DNA of 64,000 nucleotides from a bacterium (GTDB taxonomy: Bacteria; Cyanobacteriota; Vampirovibrionia; Obscuribacterales; Obscuribacteraceae). Below, one piece after another: positions 8,889 to 16,920 of the stretch (position 1 is its first letter; every line of letters starts with the position of its first letter). Under the pieces are notes generated by a model. The model did no database searches and was not told the origin of the DNA. It saw only the letters and a program-made list of their open reading frames with translations. The DNA lies in contig WGMS01000014.1 in NCBI GenBank assembly GCA_016124935.1, positions 238,178-302,177 on the forward strand, in the 5' to 3' direction. A program made the position numbers and the translations under genes.

Positions 8889-9296
8889 TTAGAGATCTCG
8901 ATTGAGAGTCGTTCTGACCACCGACGGGTATTTCTTGAACGCCGGTTTGATGGCGGGCAAAAGAGCCAGAGCCTTGTTTACCGGGCCTTTTGCCACCATC
9001 TTGCCATTGAGGAGGTACATCGGCACATTGACCTGACCCATCCAGAATTTGTGGGCGACATCGGCTTGCATGAACATCTCCACCACCGGCTGCTTCTCGC
9101 AATCACCCCATTCTATGACCATATTCTCGCCATCTGAACAGTCGATGGTTATTTGCCCATCCGGTTCTTTGTAGTGAAAACGCACAATCAACTTCGAGCT
9201 CAATAAAGGACTGCTTATACTCGAGTCATCGGCTATGGTTACCCAGAGCTCTCTCATTACCGTTCCCAATTCATCCGAGTCGTTAAAAAATGGCAT
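8889..9296 (-). CDS. SCP2-like sterol/lipid-binding domain protein
   Basis: About 135 residues from the ATG that overlaps the dehydrogenase stop as TGATG, indicating translational coupling. The C-terminal half has the SCP2 pattern (FWMGQVNVPMYLLNGKM, AKGPVNKALALLPAIKPAF), and the N-terminal half the beta strands usual for that fold (IDCSDGENMVIEWGD). SCP2 domains bind hydrophobic ligands such as sterols, fatty acids or acyl-CoA; no enzyme motif is visible. Placed between an iron alcohol dehydrogenase and a sugar kinase, it may present a hydrophobic alcohol or aldehyde substrate. Family assignment fairly good, ligand unknown. Confidence 0.75.
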   Translation of the reverse strand: MPFFNDSDELGTVMRELWVTIADDSSISSPLLSSKLIVRFHYKEPDGQITIDCSDGENMVIEWGDCEKQPVVEMFMQADVAHKFWMGQVNVPMYLLNGKMVAKGPVNKALALLPAIKPAFKKYPSVVRTTLNRDL

Positions 9297-10462
9297 CAAT
9301 AAGCCCTCTTGTATAAGTCGATAACATCTTCGGTGGTGGCATATCTCGGGTTGAACATGATCGAGGGATCTTCCAGCACCAGTTCGCTCCAGTGCTCGAG
9401 AAGCTCACCTTCCATAGCCGGAACACCGATAGTTCTCAGCCGGGGTGGAATCGAAATCGACTCCATCAACTCTTCCACCTTACCGATAAGAATATCACAG
9501 GCGGTATCATCGTTCTGTCTGTCCGCGTAACCCAGGCTGCGAGCAGCTCTGGCAAAGACCTGGCAGGATTCTTGTTTGTTGAAGCGCATGCCATGGGGAA
9601 GGAATATGGCGTTTGTCAGACCATGATGGGTTTTGAAAAGAGCACCGGTGGCATGGGCCAGGGCGTGGATGATACCCACTCCGGAATTGGTAAAGGCAAT
9701 GCCTGCCATGGTACTGGCCACCAGGGTGCCGGCTCGGGCATCGAGGTCGTCTCCGTTTCTGGTTGCTCTGGGGAGATGTTCGAAAAGCAATCTCATCGCT
9801 TCTATCGAAATGATTTCGGTGAGAGGCGACTGGGTGACGGAGCAAGCCAGGGATTCTATGGCATGGGTAAGAGCATCCATGCCGGTGGCTGCCGTCAGCT
9901 TCCCGGGCAGAGAGAGCAGCAGGGTGGGATCCAGAATGGCCAGGTCCGGAGCCAGGAAGCGGCTGCCGAACACGAGCTTTCTTTTCTCGCTGAGGTCTTT
10001 TATCGCTGCCACGAAGGAAACCTCTGAGCCCGTGCCGGCGGTGGTCGGCAGGGCTATAAAAGGGGAGAGTTTTTCATGGAGGATATTGAGTCCCTGGTTG
10101 GCAAGCAGGTCGGAGCCCTGGTTAAGGCAGAGGTTTACCACTTTAGCGGTATCCAGGACCGAGCCGCCGCCCACGGCGATGATCGAATTACACTCTTTCT
10201 CTCTGGCAAATTCGGCCGCTTTGTTGACACAGTCGATGTCGGAATCCGGCGGAACATCGTAAAAAGTTTCATAGGGTATGCCCGAATCGGTGAGGCTTTC
10301 AATAACCGGTCTCAGCACATCGTTTTCAACAAGGCCCCGGTCGCTAACCAGCAGTGGCTTGATGATGCCCAGATCCTCTGCGTAGGAAGCTATCGAAGCA
10401 CTCTCTTGCTCCGCGAACATAACCCTGGTTGGACAATTGAATATGAAAGAGTTCAATTTCAT
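9296..10462 (-). CDS. Iron-containing (group III) alcohol dehydrogenase
   Basis: 388 residues, standard size. The NAD(P)-binding GGGSVLDTAK (about residue 97), ALPTTAGTGSEVS (about 139) and the metal-binding set MDALTHAIES and HALAHATGALFKTHHG identify the Fe-ADH family, which interconverts alcohols and aldehydes or ketones. First gene of the operon with the SCP2-like and PfkB genes. ATG start with no clear Shine-Dalgarno. Substrate range in this family is too broad to assign (butanol, lactaldehyde, 1,3-propanediol and others). All expected metal ligands appear to be present. Confidence 0.93.
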   Translation of the reverse strand: MKLNSFIFNCPTRVMFAEQESASIASYAEDLGIIKPLLVSDRGLVENDVLRPVIESLTDSGIPYETFYDVPPDSDIDCVNKAAEFAREKECNSIIAVGGGSVLDTAKVVNLCLNQGSDLLANQGLNILHEKLSPFIALPTTAGTGSEVSFVAAIKDLSEKRKLVFGSRFLAPDLAILDPTLLLSLPGKLTAATGMDALTHAIESLACSVTQSPLTEIISIEAMRLLFEHLPRATRNGDDLDARAGTLVASTMAGIAFTNSGVGIIHALAHATGALFKTHHGLTNAIFLPHGMRFNKQESCQVFARAARSLGYADRQNDDTACDILIGKVEELMESISIPPRLRTIGVPAMEGELLEHWSELVLEDPSIMFNPRYATTEDVIDLYKRAY

Positions 10463-10695
10463 GGTTTTTATTAATGATCACATCTAGGAATTCTAGCAAT
10501 GCTGCTGTTAAGAAAACCGTGGTATCACTGGATTACATTTATCTCATCAGGCTGCTCGCTTCGGTGGCACGGGCTTTTATGCCATTATGAGCCGGTCTTA
10601 ATCGACAGTCAGGAACCGCTCATGAATTTATTCTGTCTTTTCGATTCGATAAATAAGTGATGGAAACAGTTAGGTTGCAAAGGAACTGAAGTAAA

Positions 10696-10722
10696 ATGTT
10701 GTCGACTCAACTAACCATATAA
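10696..10722 (+). other. Possible 8-codon leader peptide coupled to the LptD-like gene
   Basis: ATG at 10696 opens a frame MLSTQLTI whose TAA overlaps the next gene's ATG as TAATG. An AAAGGA sequence lies about 12 bases before this ATG, while the large gene's own ATG has no ribosome binding site. This arrangement suggests translation of the large gene by reinitiation. It is inference from spacing alone. Confidence 0.35.
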
Positions 10723-12842
10723 TGGCTTCCCAATTTCTTGATATCCGCATGTTGAACATATTCAGAAATAACAGCTTTATCTCCCGCGCAGTTTTGACTG
10801 CACTCACATTCCAGCTGGTTCTTTCCGGTACCGCACCAGCTCTGGCTGCGGCTTCCTCGGTGGACAGCAAGAGCGACAGCAGTGCCGGAGGAGGCAGTGG
10901 AACGCTTTTACTGCCGCTTACACCCAAGATAGACGCTGCCGGTCTGGCCCAGGAAGACGAGACCGAAGAATCCGGAGAGGACGACGATGGCAAAAACGGA
11001 GTTGTGCCCATACAGCCTCCGGACGCTGACACCGAGTCCGAGCCAACCGGCCCGGTCGATCTATCTAAATTTAAAGCCCAGGAGCCTTACAACGATGAAG
11101 GCATAGTCGACCCCAGAAAGTCCTTCAGTCTTGAAGTGGATGAAGAGGACGATGACGAAGGTGGTTTGGCCTCCCAGATTAGTGAAGATACAACCTTGAA
11201 GGGCACAATTCAGATTGTCGCCGATGATACCGAGTATGACAGCGAGAAGAACACCTTTCTCGGGACCGGAAACGCGGTCTGTGTTATCGGTGGTCAGAAC
11301 TCACGGCTCGAAGCGGACATGATTCTCTATGACCAGAACGAAGAAACCATCGACGCACGCGGTCATGTCACCATTTTGAGAGAAGGTCAGGTTACCACCG
11401 GCAAATCCTTCAAGTTCAAGGTGAACTCCGACGAATATCTGATTACCAAACCGGATACCGAGGTCAACGGCGCCAATATCGTCGCCCGGGCCGGTAAAGG
11501 CGCCAATGGCGGTCTGGCCTTCAAAGATGGCACCCTCGAATTTCCCACCCCATTTGTATTTCAGAAAAGTCAGCTCTTTGGTCCGGTAAGTCACCTGACT
11601 ACTCTGGCTAAGAAAAAGGCCCATCCCGATGCCTATATGCCGGCCAAGCCCAGCTACAAATTTACCGCTCGTCGCATGGTCTATGAAAAGTACAAAGACC
11701 AGGGTAATCTGACCATATTTGGCGGCAAGATGATGTTCGGCAAGTTCGGTGTGCCGATTCCCAAGCTGAACGCGACCATAACAAAAGACGGCAACGACAT
11801 GATCATGCCGATTGCGCCGGCCCTGGGCAGCAATATGCAGGTTGGCGGTATCAACCTGGGTCCCCAATTCAATACTCTTTTGCCGAACGGTAAAGGTGTG
11901 GTTTCCTGGTCTCCGATGTTGCAGATAGGGGGACGCACCCTGGACGGTCAGGGTGGCGGTTCCGGCATAGGTCTTGCCGGGCAAGCCTCGATCACTACCA
12001 AGAAGTTGCGGGCCGGAATAGCCGCCGGTTCGGTTAACAATATTATGGTTGCCAATCTTAACTATCGAATAGCGCCCACTCTTCGCCTGCAGTCAGGAAT
12101 CAATAACTTTATGGATGATGGTCTGTTCGGATTCCGAAGAGCTCGACTGGGCGCGGAACTGGTCGACACGCGTATCACGACGAAAATACCGTTTCTCAGT
12201 TTCGCTGCGGCGAGGTCCTCCGCCGGGTGGTTTCAGGATAATCCTCAGCTAGTAAATTTGAGCCCGGACTTTGCGCAGCTTTTCGAGGGCAATCAATACC
12301 GTACTGTTATGAACAGCGGGTTCAGGCTGCAAGAGCAGATTACATTCTCCACGCATCCTATTTTTGCCGTAGGCAATGACAAATATGGTATCAGGTCATT
12401 TATTTTCGGAGGGGCCGCTCTGCGTGGTTATTCTTCCGGAGACACCAGCATGATAGGTCAGCTCGGTCCGGTGCTCAGTGTAAACCTCAATCGATTTAAT
12501 CTTCAAGCGAATTACAACCAGTCGGCAGTGCAAGGAAACTCGCCCTTTGTATTCGACCAGTTTATCCAGGGGCAGCGTTCACTAAATATGATGGGTGATG
12601 TCAAAGTGAACAAGTACCTTACTCTTGGAGCTGGTATGGGTTACAACCTCACGAACAAGATGTTTTTCTCCCGGACAATTACAGCTGCTGTCGGTCCGGA
12701 GGACTTCAAAGTCTTGTTGACCCGGGATATGGTTACCGGCATCAACCGGGTCGGTTTCGATATCCTCTATGGTGCTCCTGTTCCATTCAAGTCTCTGTCT
12801 CTCAAAGGCAATCCTGACCACGGTCAGCTCGGTGGTATCTGA
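10722..12842 (+). CDS. LptD/OstA-like outer-membrane protein
   Basis: 706 residues. A signal peptide (about 9-45, ending APALAAA) is followed by a long acidic Glu/Asp/Ser/Gly-rich linker to about 165. An OstA/LptA-type beta-jellyroll domain follows at about 165-260 (GTIQIVADDTEYDSEKNTF, ARGHVTILREG). The remaining 430 residues are alternating polar/hydrophobic strands consistent with an outer-membrane barrel (KYLTLGAGMGYNLTNKM). This layout resembles the cyanobacterial OstA-like family more than proteobacterial LptD. The expected role is insertion of LPS or a similar lipid into the outer membrane, in keeping with lpxC, lpxD and bamA a few kilobases away. A second ATG at 10749 would give a more compact signal peptide. 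Confidence 0.75.
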   Translation: MASQFLDIRMLNIFRNNSFISRAVLTALTFQLVLSGTAPALAAASSVDSKSDSSAGGGSGTLLLPLTPKIDAAGLAQEDETEESGEDDDGKNGVVPIQPPDADTESEPTGPVDLSKFKAQEPYNDEGIVDPRKSFSLEVDEEDDDEGGLASQISEDTTLKGTIQIVADDTEYDSEKNTFLGTGNAVCVIGGQNSRLEADMILYDQNEETIDARGHVTILREGQVTTGKSFKFKVNSDEYLITKPDTEVNGANIVARAGKGANGGLAFKDGTLEFPTPFVFQKSQLFGPVSHLTTLAKKKAHPDAYMPAKPSYKFTARRMVYEKYKDQGNLTIFGGKMMFGKFGVPIPKLNATITKDGNDMIMPIAPALGSNMQVGGINLGPQFNTLLPNGKGVVSWSPMLQIGGRTLDGQGGGSGIGLAGQASITTKKLRAGIAAGSVNNIMVANLNYRIAPTLRLQSGINNFMDDGLFGFRRARLGAELVDTRITTKIPFLSFAAARSSAGWFQDNPQLVNLSPDFAQLFEGNQYRTVMNSGFRLQEQITFSTHPIFAVGNDKYGIRSFIFGGAALRGYSSGDTSMIGQLGPVLSVNLNRFNLQANYNQSAVQGNSPFVFDQFIQGQRSLNMMGDVKVNKYLTLGAGMGYNLTNKMFFSRTITAAVGPEDFKVLLTRDMVTGINRVGFDILYGAPVPFKSLSLKGNPDHGQLGGI

Positions 12843-12900
12843 GATAAGTCAGAACAATATTGAAGGATAGGGATAGGAATAGGGACAAGATCCGGAGGAC

Positions 12901-13905
12901 ATGATCGTGCCCAGCAAAACAGCATGCGCAGCGATAGGAATCGATCTGGGCGGGACGAATCTGCGCGGGGCGGTGGTCGAGAGCGGCAAGCTTTTGGGAG
13001 AGCCGGTCTATGTGGAGACCCCGGACCGACCGGAGAAGATAGTCGATGCCCTGGTGAAGCTGATTGAAGACCTGCTTGTCGAGGCCCAAGCGGCTGGTAT
13101 GAAGAGAGATTCGATATGCGGTGTGGGTATCGCCACCGCCGGAGTGGTCAAATGCGACACCGGCGAGGTAATCGGCTCGACCGGTAATCTGCCGGGCTGG
13201 GCCGGTACAAAAATTCGCGAAGTAATAGAGGATCGAGTCGGTCTTTGCGTGCATGTCGAAAATGATGCCAACGCTGCCGCCTACGGAGAAGCCCGGATCG
13301 ATGAGCTCAAAGACCTGCATTGCATAGTAGTGGTCACCCTCGGTACTGGTATCGGCGGTGGTATTGTCATCGACGGCAAGCTTCTGCACGGGCGTGGCTG
13401 GGCTGCCGGAGAGATTGGTCATATGTCTATAGCCCTGGATGACAGCAGGCTTTGCACCTGCGGTTTGTACAATTGTTGGGAAGCTTACGGTTCGGGGCGG
13501 GGGCTTCTGACCACAGCCCGGGAGTTTATTGCCGGGCAGAAGGACAACTATCTGCAATCCAGTTTGTCAAAAGAGGAAGAATTGACCACGTATATGCTCT
13601 TTCAAGAGGCGAAAGCTGGCGACAGGCTTGCCTGCTCGATTGTACGGCGCTGGCATGAACACCTAACCATCGGAATCGTAAATCTTACCCATATTCTCAA
13701 TCCCGATTGTTTTGTGATTACCGGGGGGCTTAGTCAGGCTTGCGATCTCGAGTTGTTGAAGCGGCTCACCGTTGAAAAGGCGCTCCATAACATCGGTGAG
13801 ACCGTAGAGATAAGAGCTTCCCGGCTCGAAACCAATGCCGGATTAATAGGTGCTGCTCAGTCGGTAATTGATGAGGTCCGTGTCGGGGTCCCGGCTCGCA
13901 GTTAG
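12901..13905 (+). CDS. ROK-family sugar kinase (glucokinase-like)
   Basis: 334 residues. The ROK fold is clear: ATP-binding GIDLGGTNLRG, NDANAAAYGEA with the catalytic Asp, LGTGIGGGIVIDGKL, GEIGH and the zinc-binding CTCGLYNCWE (three Cys with the upstream His). Glycine at the sixth position of the classical CxCGxxGCxE is Asn here. The likely reaction is ATP-dependent phosphorylation of glucose or a related hexose. The ATG at 12901 lies only two bases after GGAGG, so the GTG at 12907, eight bases after it, may be the true start. The LptD-like gene ends 58 bases upstream. A terminator-like hairpin follows the stop. Confidence 0.9.
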   Translation: MIVPSKTACAAIGIDLGGTNLRGAVVESGKLLGEPVYVETPDRPEKIVDALVKLIEDLLVEAQAAGMKRDSICGVGIATAGVVKCDTGEVIGSTGNLPGWAGTKIREVIEDRVGLCVHVENDANAAAYGEARIDELKDLHCIVVVTLGTGIGGGIVIDGKLLHGRGWAAGEIGHMSIALDDSRLCTCGLYNCWEAYGSGRGLLTTAREFIAGQKDNYLQSSLSKEEELTTYMLFQEAKAGDRLACSIVRRWHEHLTIGIVNLTHILNPDCFVITGGLSQACDLELLKRLTVEKALHNIGETVEIRASRLETNAGLIGAAQSVIDEVRVGVPARS

Positions 13906-13915
13906 CATTTTTGCA

Positions 13916-13945
13916 GCTGGAAAGATTTTCAGCGGTTTTTCTTTC
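13916..13945 (+). terminator. Rho-independent terminator candidate after the ROK kinase gene
   Basis: A hairpin at 13916-13933 (GCTGGAA / TTTTCAGC arms, four-base loop, one G-T pair) is followed by GGTTTTTCTTTC. It begins 11 bases after the ROK kinase stop codon, the right place and strand for transcription termination. Confidence 0.55.
13918..13945 (+). repeat. 28-bp repeat, copy 2
   Basis: Identical over 28 bases to 6525-6552. In this copy the stem is perfect apart from a G-T pair, because the preceding base completes GCTG. Beyond the block the two contexts differ. Confidence 0.85.
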
Positions 13946-14111
13946 CAATGGGTGAAAGTCCCTGTAAGTTTGTTATTCCACCGTTTTGAGTTCCAGAGAT
14001 TGGATCGATCACAAAAATTCAGGTATTTCCCCGGAGCAGCCTCCGGGGTGGAATGTTATAACTGAAGATAGGGAATAAAATTATTGAGCTTAGATCCGAG
14101 GTAGCACGATA

Positions 14112-14513
14112 ATGTCAACCAGTGAGGATATACCGGTGGTAGAAGCAGAGTCTATCGACGAGAAGAATGAGGACCGGGACGAAAAAGACGAAAGAGAAAA
14201 GCGCGCCGAAGGTTCTGACAGTGGTGCAGATTACGAGGATACCTGCCGGATGGATGATTCTGGCGATATAGTCGGGGAGTTCGTCTACTCTTTCGGTCAC
14301 GGCTTTGTCCAGGCGCCTATCGACGGTGTCCGGGAAATAGTCAACACCCTCTCCGGAACCAAAATCGTCCCCAAGATAGAGGTTGTGAAACCACCCAAGA
14401 AAAAAGAGATCGCCACCCCTGAATGGCAGGCTCAAAAGGTAGGGGCAGGCTGCGGTTTAATCGTATCCCTGGTGGTCATCTCGAATATGATCTCCAAGGG
14501 GCGGCCTATTTAG
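14112..14513 (+). CDS. Acidic tail-anchored small protein, unknown function
   Basis: 133 residues, ATG start with GAGG about nine bases upstream. The first 55 residues are very rich in Asp, Glu, Lys and Arg. The middle (FVYSFGHGFVQAPIDGVREI) looks structured, and residues about 112-130 (VGAGCGLIVSLVVISNMIS) form a C-terminal hydrophobic helix, so the protein could be tail-anchored with its bulk in the cytoplasm. A CCCCGGAG/CTCCGGGG hairpin at 14029-14048 lies upstream in the 206-base spacer after the ROK gene. No family recognised. Confidence 0.6.
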   Translation: MSTSEDIPVVEAESIDEKNEDRDEKDEREKRAEGSDSGADYEDTCRMDDSGDIVGEFVYSFGHGFVQAPIDGVREIVNTLSGTKIVPKIEVVKPPKKKEIATPEWQAQKVGAGCGLIVSLVVISNMISKGRPI

Positions 14514-14523
14514 AATCGTCAAT

Positions 14524-15996
14524 TTAATAGCGCATTTCTATTTCATAGTCGATTACTGTCTCGCCCCGTTTTGGGACATTGACCGTGAATTCGAACTTGC
14601 TGGAGCTGGTCTTCTTATATTTGTGGCTGGATGATTTGATCTTCCAGTCTCCACTGGCGTGTTCCACCGCCGTAATCTCGACATCCTCGTCCTTGTGGTT
14701 GCGCAGGCTTATCTGATAGGTCGCCCTGGTGGTTCTTTGATTGGGACGGGTGTAGCTCATCTGTTTGCGCTCGCCGACCAGGTCGAAAGCGTCGCCTATG
14801 TAAAGGCGAATCTTCTCGTCTCTGGGGGTATGGTCTATAAGATCCTCACCGACGAACTGAAGAGCGCCGTCCGAATCTCTTTTGTAGACCCTTACCTTGC
14901 CTTTGGGCAGAGCCATCCCGAGGTTGTTCTTCTTGACGTTCTCGATTTCGAGTTTTACGTTTATTTTCTTGCCTGCGTCCCCACCGTCACCGCCGTAGAT
15001 GACTGGATGGGCTCCCTGGGGTTCGAAGAGATAGAGCTTCCTGGTGGGAACACCGTTGGCGTTGAAGAGGCTCATCTGCTTGGTTTCATTATTGTTGACG
15101 TTTGTTCTGCCGGCAAGAGAATAGAGATGGTATTCAGCGAAGCTCTTTTCGGAAAATTGATTATCCATGGCTGCTTCGGCCACAGCCGATTTCATCAAGG
15201 ACATACGGCGATGGACCTGGGGTTGGACCCTGTGTACGTCGCCAGCCAGCAGCTTGAGCGAGGCGTTTTTGTAAGAGGAGCCGGATTTGTTGTCCAGAGT
15301 TACCCAACTGGTCAGATCCACCTGGCTGTCGTCATCGTTGGCGACAGCGACATAATCGCAGCGCCAGCTCAGACCTCTGGTCTGGTAGCTGATCTCCGTA
15401 TCGTGCAGACCACCTTTGCTGGCTTCGAGCTTCCAGAGCAGCGCCGGTTTAGGCACCAGGTCTTTCGGTAGTGCAGATAACTTCAACTCGCCCGCCGGAG
15501 AGACTAAGATGCCGTCATCGGTTTTGAGCACGATACCGGAGTGTTTGGTTCTGGGGTTGCCATTGGTGTCGACAATGGTGACAATCGGAGGATTGAGCAG
15601 TTCGCCAGTTGTTTCGGTGCTGCTGCCGTTGTCGGCATAGCGTTTCAGTGTAATGGTCTCCCCTACTAGCTTGTTCAGGATCGTGTCTCGGTCCATGACG
15701 TCGTATTGATAGTTCTGCTCTCTGACCACCACTGTATTTGGTGCGGTCAGTGACATGAAGTTTACGGTGGTCGGATCTATCGCGGCCGCCACATCGGAGA
15801 ATCGGACGAAGTTTATTCCCTTATCCAGCTCGATTTCGCGAACATCTTTGACCAGTCCGAAATTCTGATTGTAAATAGTAAGGGCGATGTTTTTCGAATT
15901 CTTGCCCGATACCTGTTTTTCCTGGGCGCCTGCCGGGTCGCTTGCGCAGGGAAGCACAGCCATTACCAACATTGTGCTAAAAATCAACTTTTTCAT
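14524..15996 (-). CDS. DUF4139 domain protein, exported
   Basis: About 490 residues. A signal peptide (MKKLIFSTMLVMAVLPCAS) is followed by a DUF4139 protein of the beta-rich kind: the N-terminal strand block ALTIYNQNFGLVKDVREI, the middle ETEISYQTRGLSWRCDYVA-like region and the C-terminal VPKRGETVIDYEIEMRY are typical. The function of DUF4139 is not established; members are periplasmic or surface proteins. The ATG at 15996 starts a good signal peptide; an upstream TTG at 16002 adds two residues. It follows lpxC by 29 bases and probably belongs to the bamA-skp-lpxD-lpxC transcript, where fabZ or lpxA are often found in other genomes. Confidence 0.82.
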   Translation of the reverse strand: MKKLIFSTMLVMAVLPCASDPAGAQEKQVSGKNSKNIALTIYNQNFGLVKDVREIELDKGINFVRFSDVAAAIDPTTVNFMSLTAPNTVVVREQNYQYDVMDRDTILNKLVGETITLKRYADNGSSTETTGELLNPPIVTIVDTNGNPRTKHSGIVLKTDDGILVSPAGELKLSALPKDLVPKPALLWKLEASKGGLHDTEISYQTRGLSWRCDYVAVANDDDSQVDLTSWVTLDNKSGSSYKNASLKLLAGDVHRVQPQVHRRMSLMKSAVAEAAMDNQFSEKSFAEYHLYSLAGRTNVNNNETKQMSLFNANGVPTRKLYLFEPQGAHPVIYGGDGGDAGKKINVKLEIENVKKNNLGMALPKGKVRVYKRDSDGALQFVGEDLIDHTPRDEKIRLYIGDAFDLVGERKQMSYTRPNQRTTRATYQISLRNHKDEDVEITAVEHASGDWKIKSSSHKYKKTSSSKFEFTVNVPKRGETVIDYEIEMRY

Positions 15997-16025
15997 GGTC
16001 AAATTCTCTTTTCCTGTAGCTTTTT

Positions 16026-16892
16026 CTATTTGCCCGAATTACCAAAAATCTCGCTCAATTTGTGGGCCATCTCGACATCGATGGCATGACCGCCTTTGAT
16101 GCTGATGAAGTCCGCTTTTATGCGTAATGGATTGACCCCGCTGAGCATAAGATCGCCTATCAGATCTAGCAGTTTGTGACGTACCGGTTCATCGGGAGAT
16201 TGAAGCGGCATGGTGAAGTCGTCTTTGGTGAAGCTGACCACATCTTTATCGAAGCCCAGAAGCTGATGCTCCATCAAAGATCCGAAGGTGCGAGCCGCGG
16301 TCACCGTTTCGAGGTCGTCCCCTCGTCTCCAGGAACGCCAGACCCGACCTATTTTGGGATGATCCATTTCAAGCAGATAGGTCACCGAGAATGTATCAGA
16401 GGGAACTGCCATTAGAATCCGGTCTTTGTGCCTGAGGATTATCGGATCATCCAGTTCCAGATCAGGCTCCGGCAATGGATTGCTCAGTCCGCTCTTGGTT
16501 AGCAAATCGAACCAGAGGTCGCAACTTCCGTTACCCATGGGCAATTCGGGACCGAGTACTTCGATGTAGAGGTCATCGACATTGCAAAGAGCCAGGGCGC
16601 AGAGAATATGTTCGACGAAACAGACTCGGATTTTGCCTTCGCCCAGGGCAGTATTGCGGGTAGTGCTAATAACCGAGTCCGCGTGGGCTCTCACTACCAG
16701 GCGCTCAGAGGTGTCGGCTCCTGTCTCCATGCCGTTGGGGGACAGAATGAAAGCCAGCCCTTCTCCAGGGTTGCGTCTGTACAAATTGACTCTGACCGCC
16801 TGACGTGAGGTCAGACCCATTCCCTCGAGGCAGGCGACGGATTTACCTGAATCGTCCAGTTCTTTGAGATCGGGACTGAGTTTTCCGACCAT
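16026..16892 (-). CDS. lpxC: UDP-3-O-acyl-N-acetylglucosamine deacetylase
   Basis: 288 residues, close to the usual 300. LpxC performs the first committed step of lipid A synthesis, a zinc-dependent deacetylation in the cytoplasm. Visible landmarks are VEHILCALALCNVDDL with the first zinc His (about residue 95), a GPELPMGNGS loop, AARTFG, HKLLDLIGDL with the second His and the Asp (about 238-242), and GGHAIDVEMAH with the catalytic His (about 266). ATG start behind a GGGGGAGA purine stretch. It lies between lpxD (28 bases upstream) and the DUF4139 gene in one minus-strand block. The sequence is divergent from proteobacterial LpxC but retains the ligands. Confidence 0.93.
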   Translation of the reverse strand: MVGKLSPDLKELDDSGKSVACLEGMGLTSRQAVRVNLYRRNPGEGLAFILSPNGMETGADTSERLVVRAHADSVISTTRNTALGEGKIRVCFVEHILCALALCNVDDLYIEVLGPELPMGNGSCDLWFDLLTKSGLSNPLPEPDLELDDPIILRHKDRILMAVPSDTFSVTYLLEMDHPKIGRVWRSWRRGDDLETVTAARTFGSLMEHQLLGFDKDVVSFTKDDFTMPLQSPDEPVRHKLLDLIGDLMLSGVNPLRIKADFISIKGGHAIDVEMAHKLSEIFGNSGK

Positions 16893-16920
16893 GCTTCTTT
16901 TCTCCCCCGCAGCCAGATGA

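Noticed and set aside
12802..13557. 251-codon frame antisense to the ROK kinase
   Set aside because: Fully overlaps a well-supported gene; the sequence reflects its codon bias.
14029..14048. Perfect CCCCGGAG/CTCCGGGG hairpin
   Set aside because: No T run follows on either strand, so it is not a canonical terminator; no other role visible.
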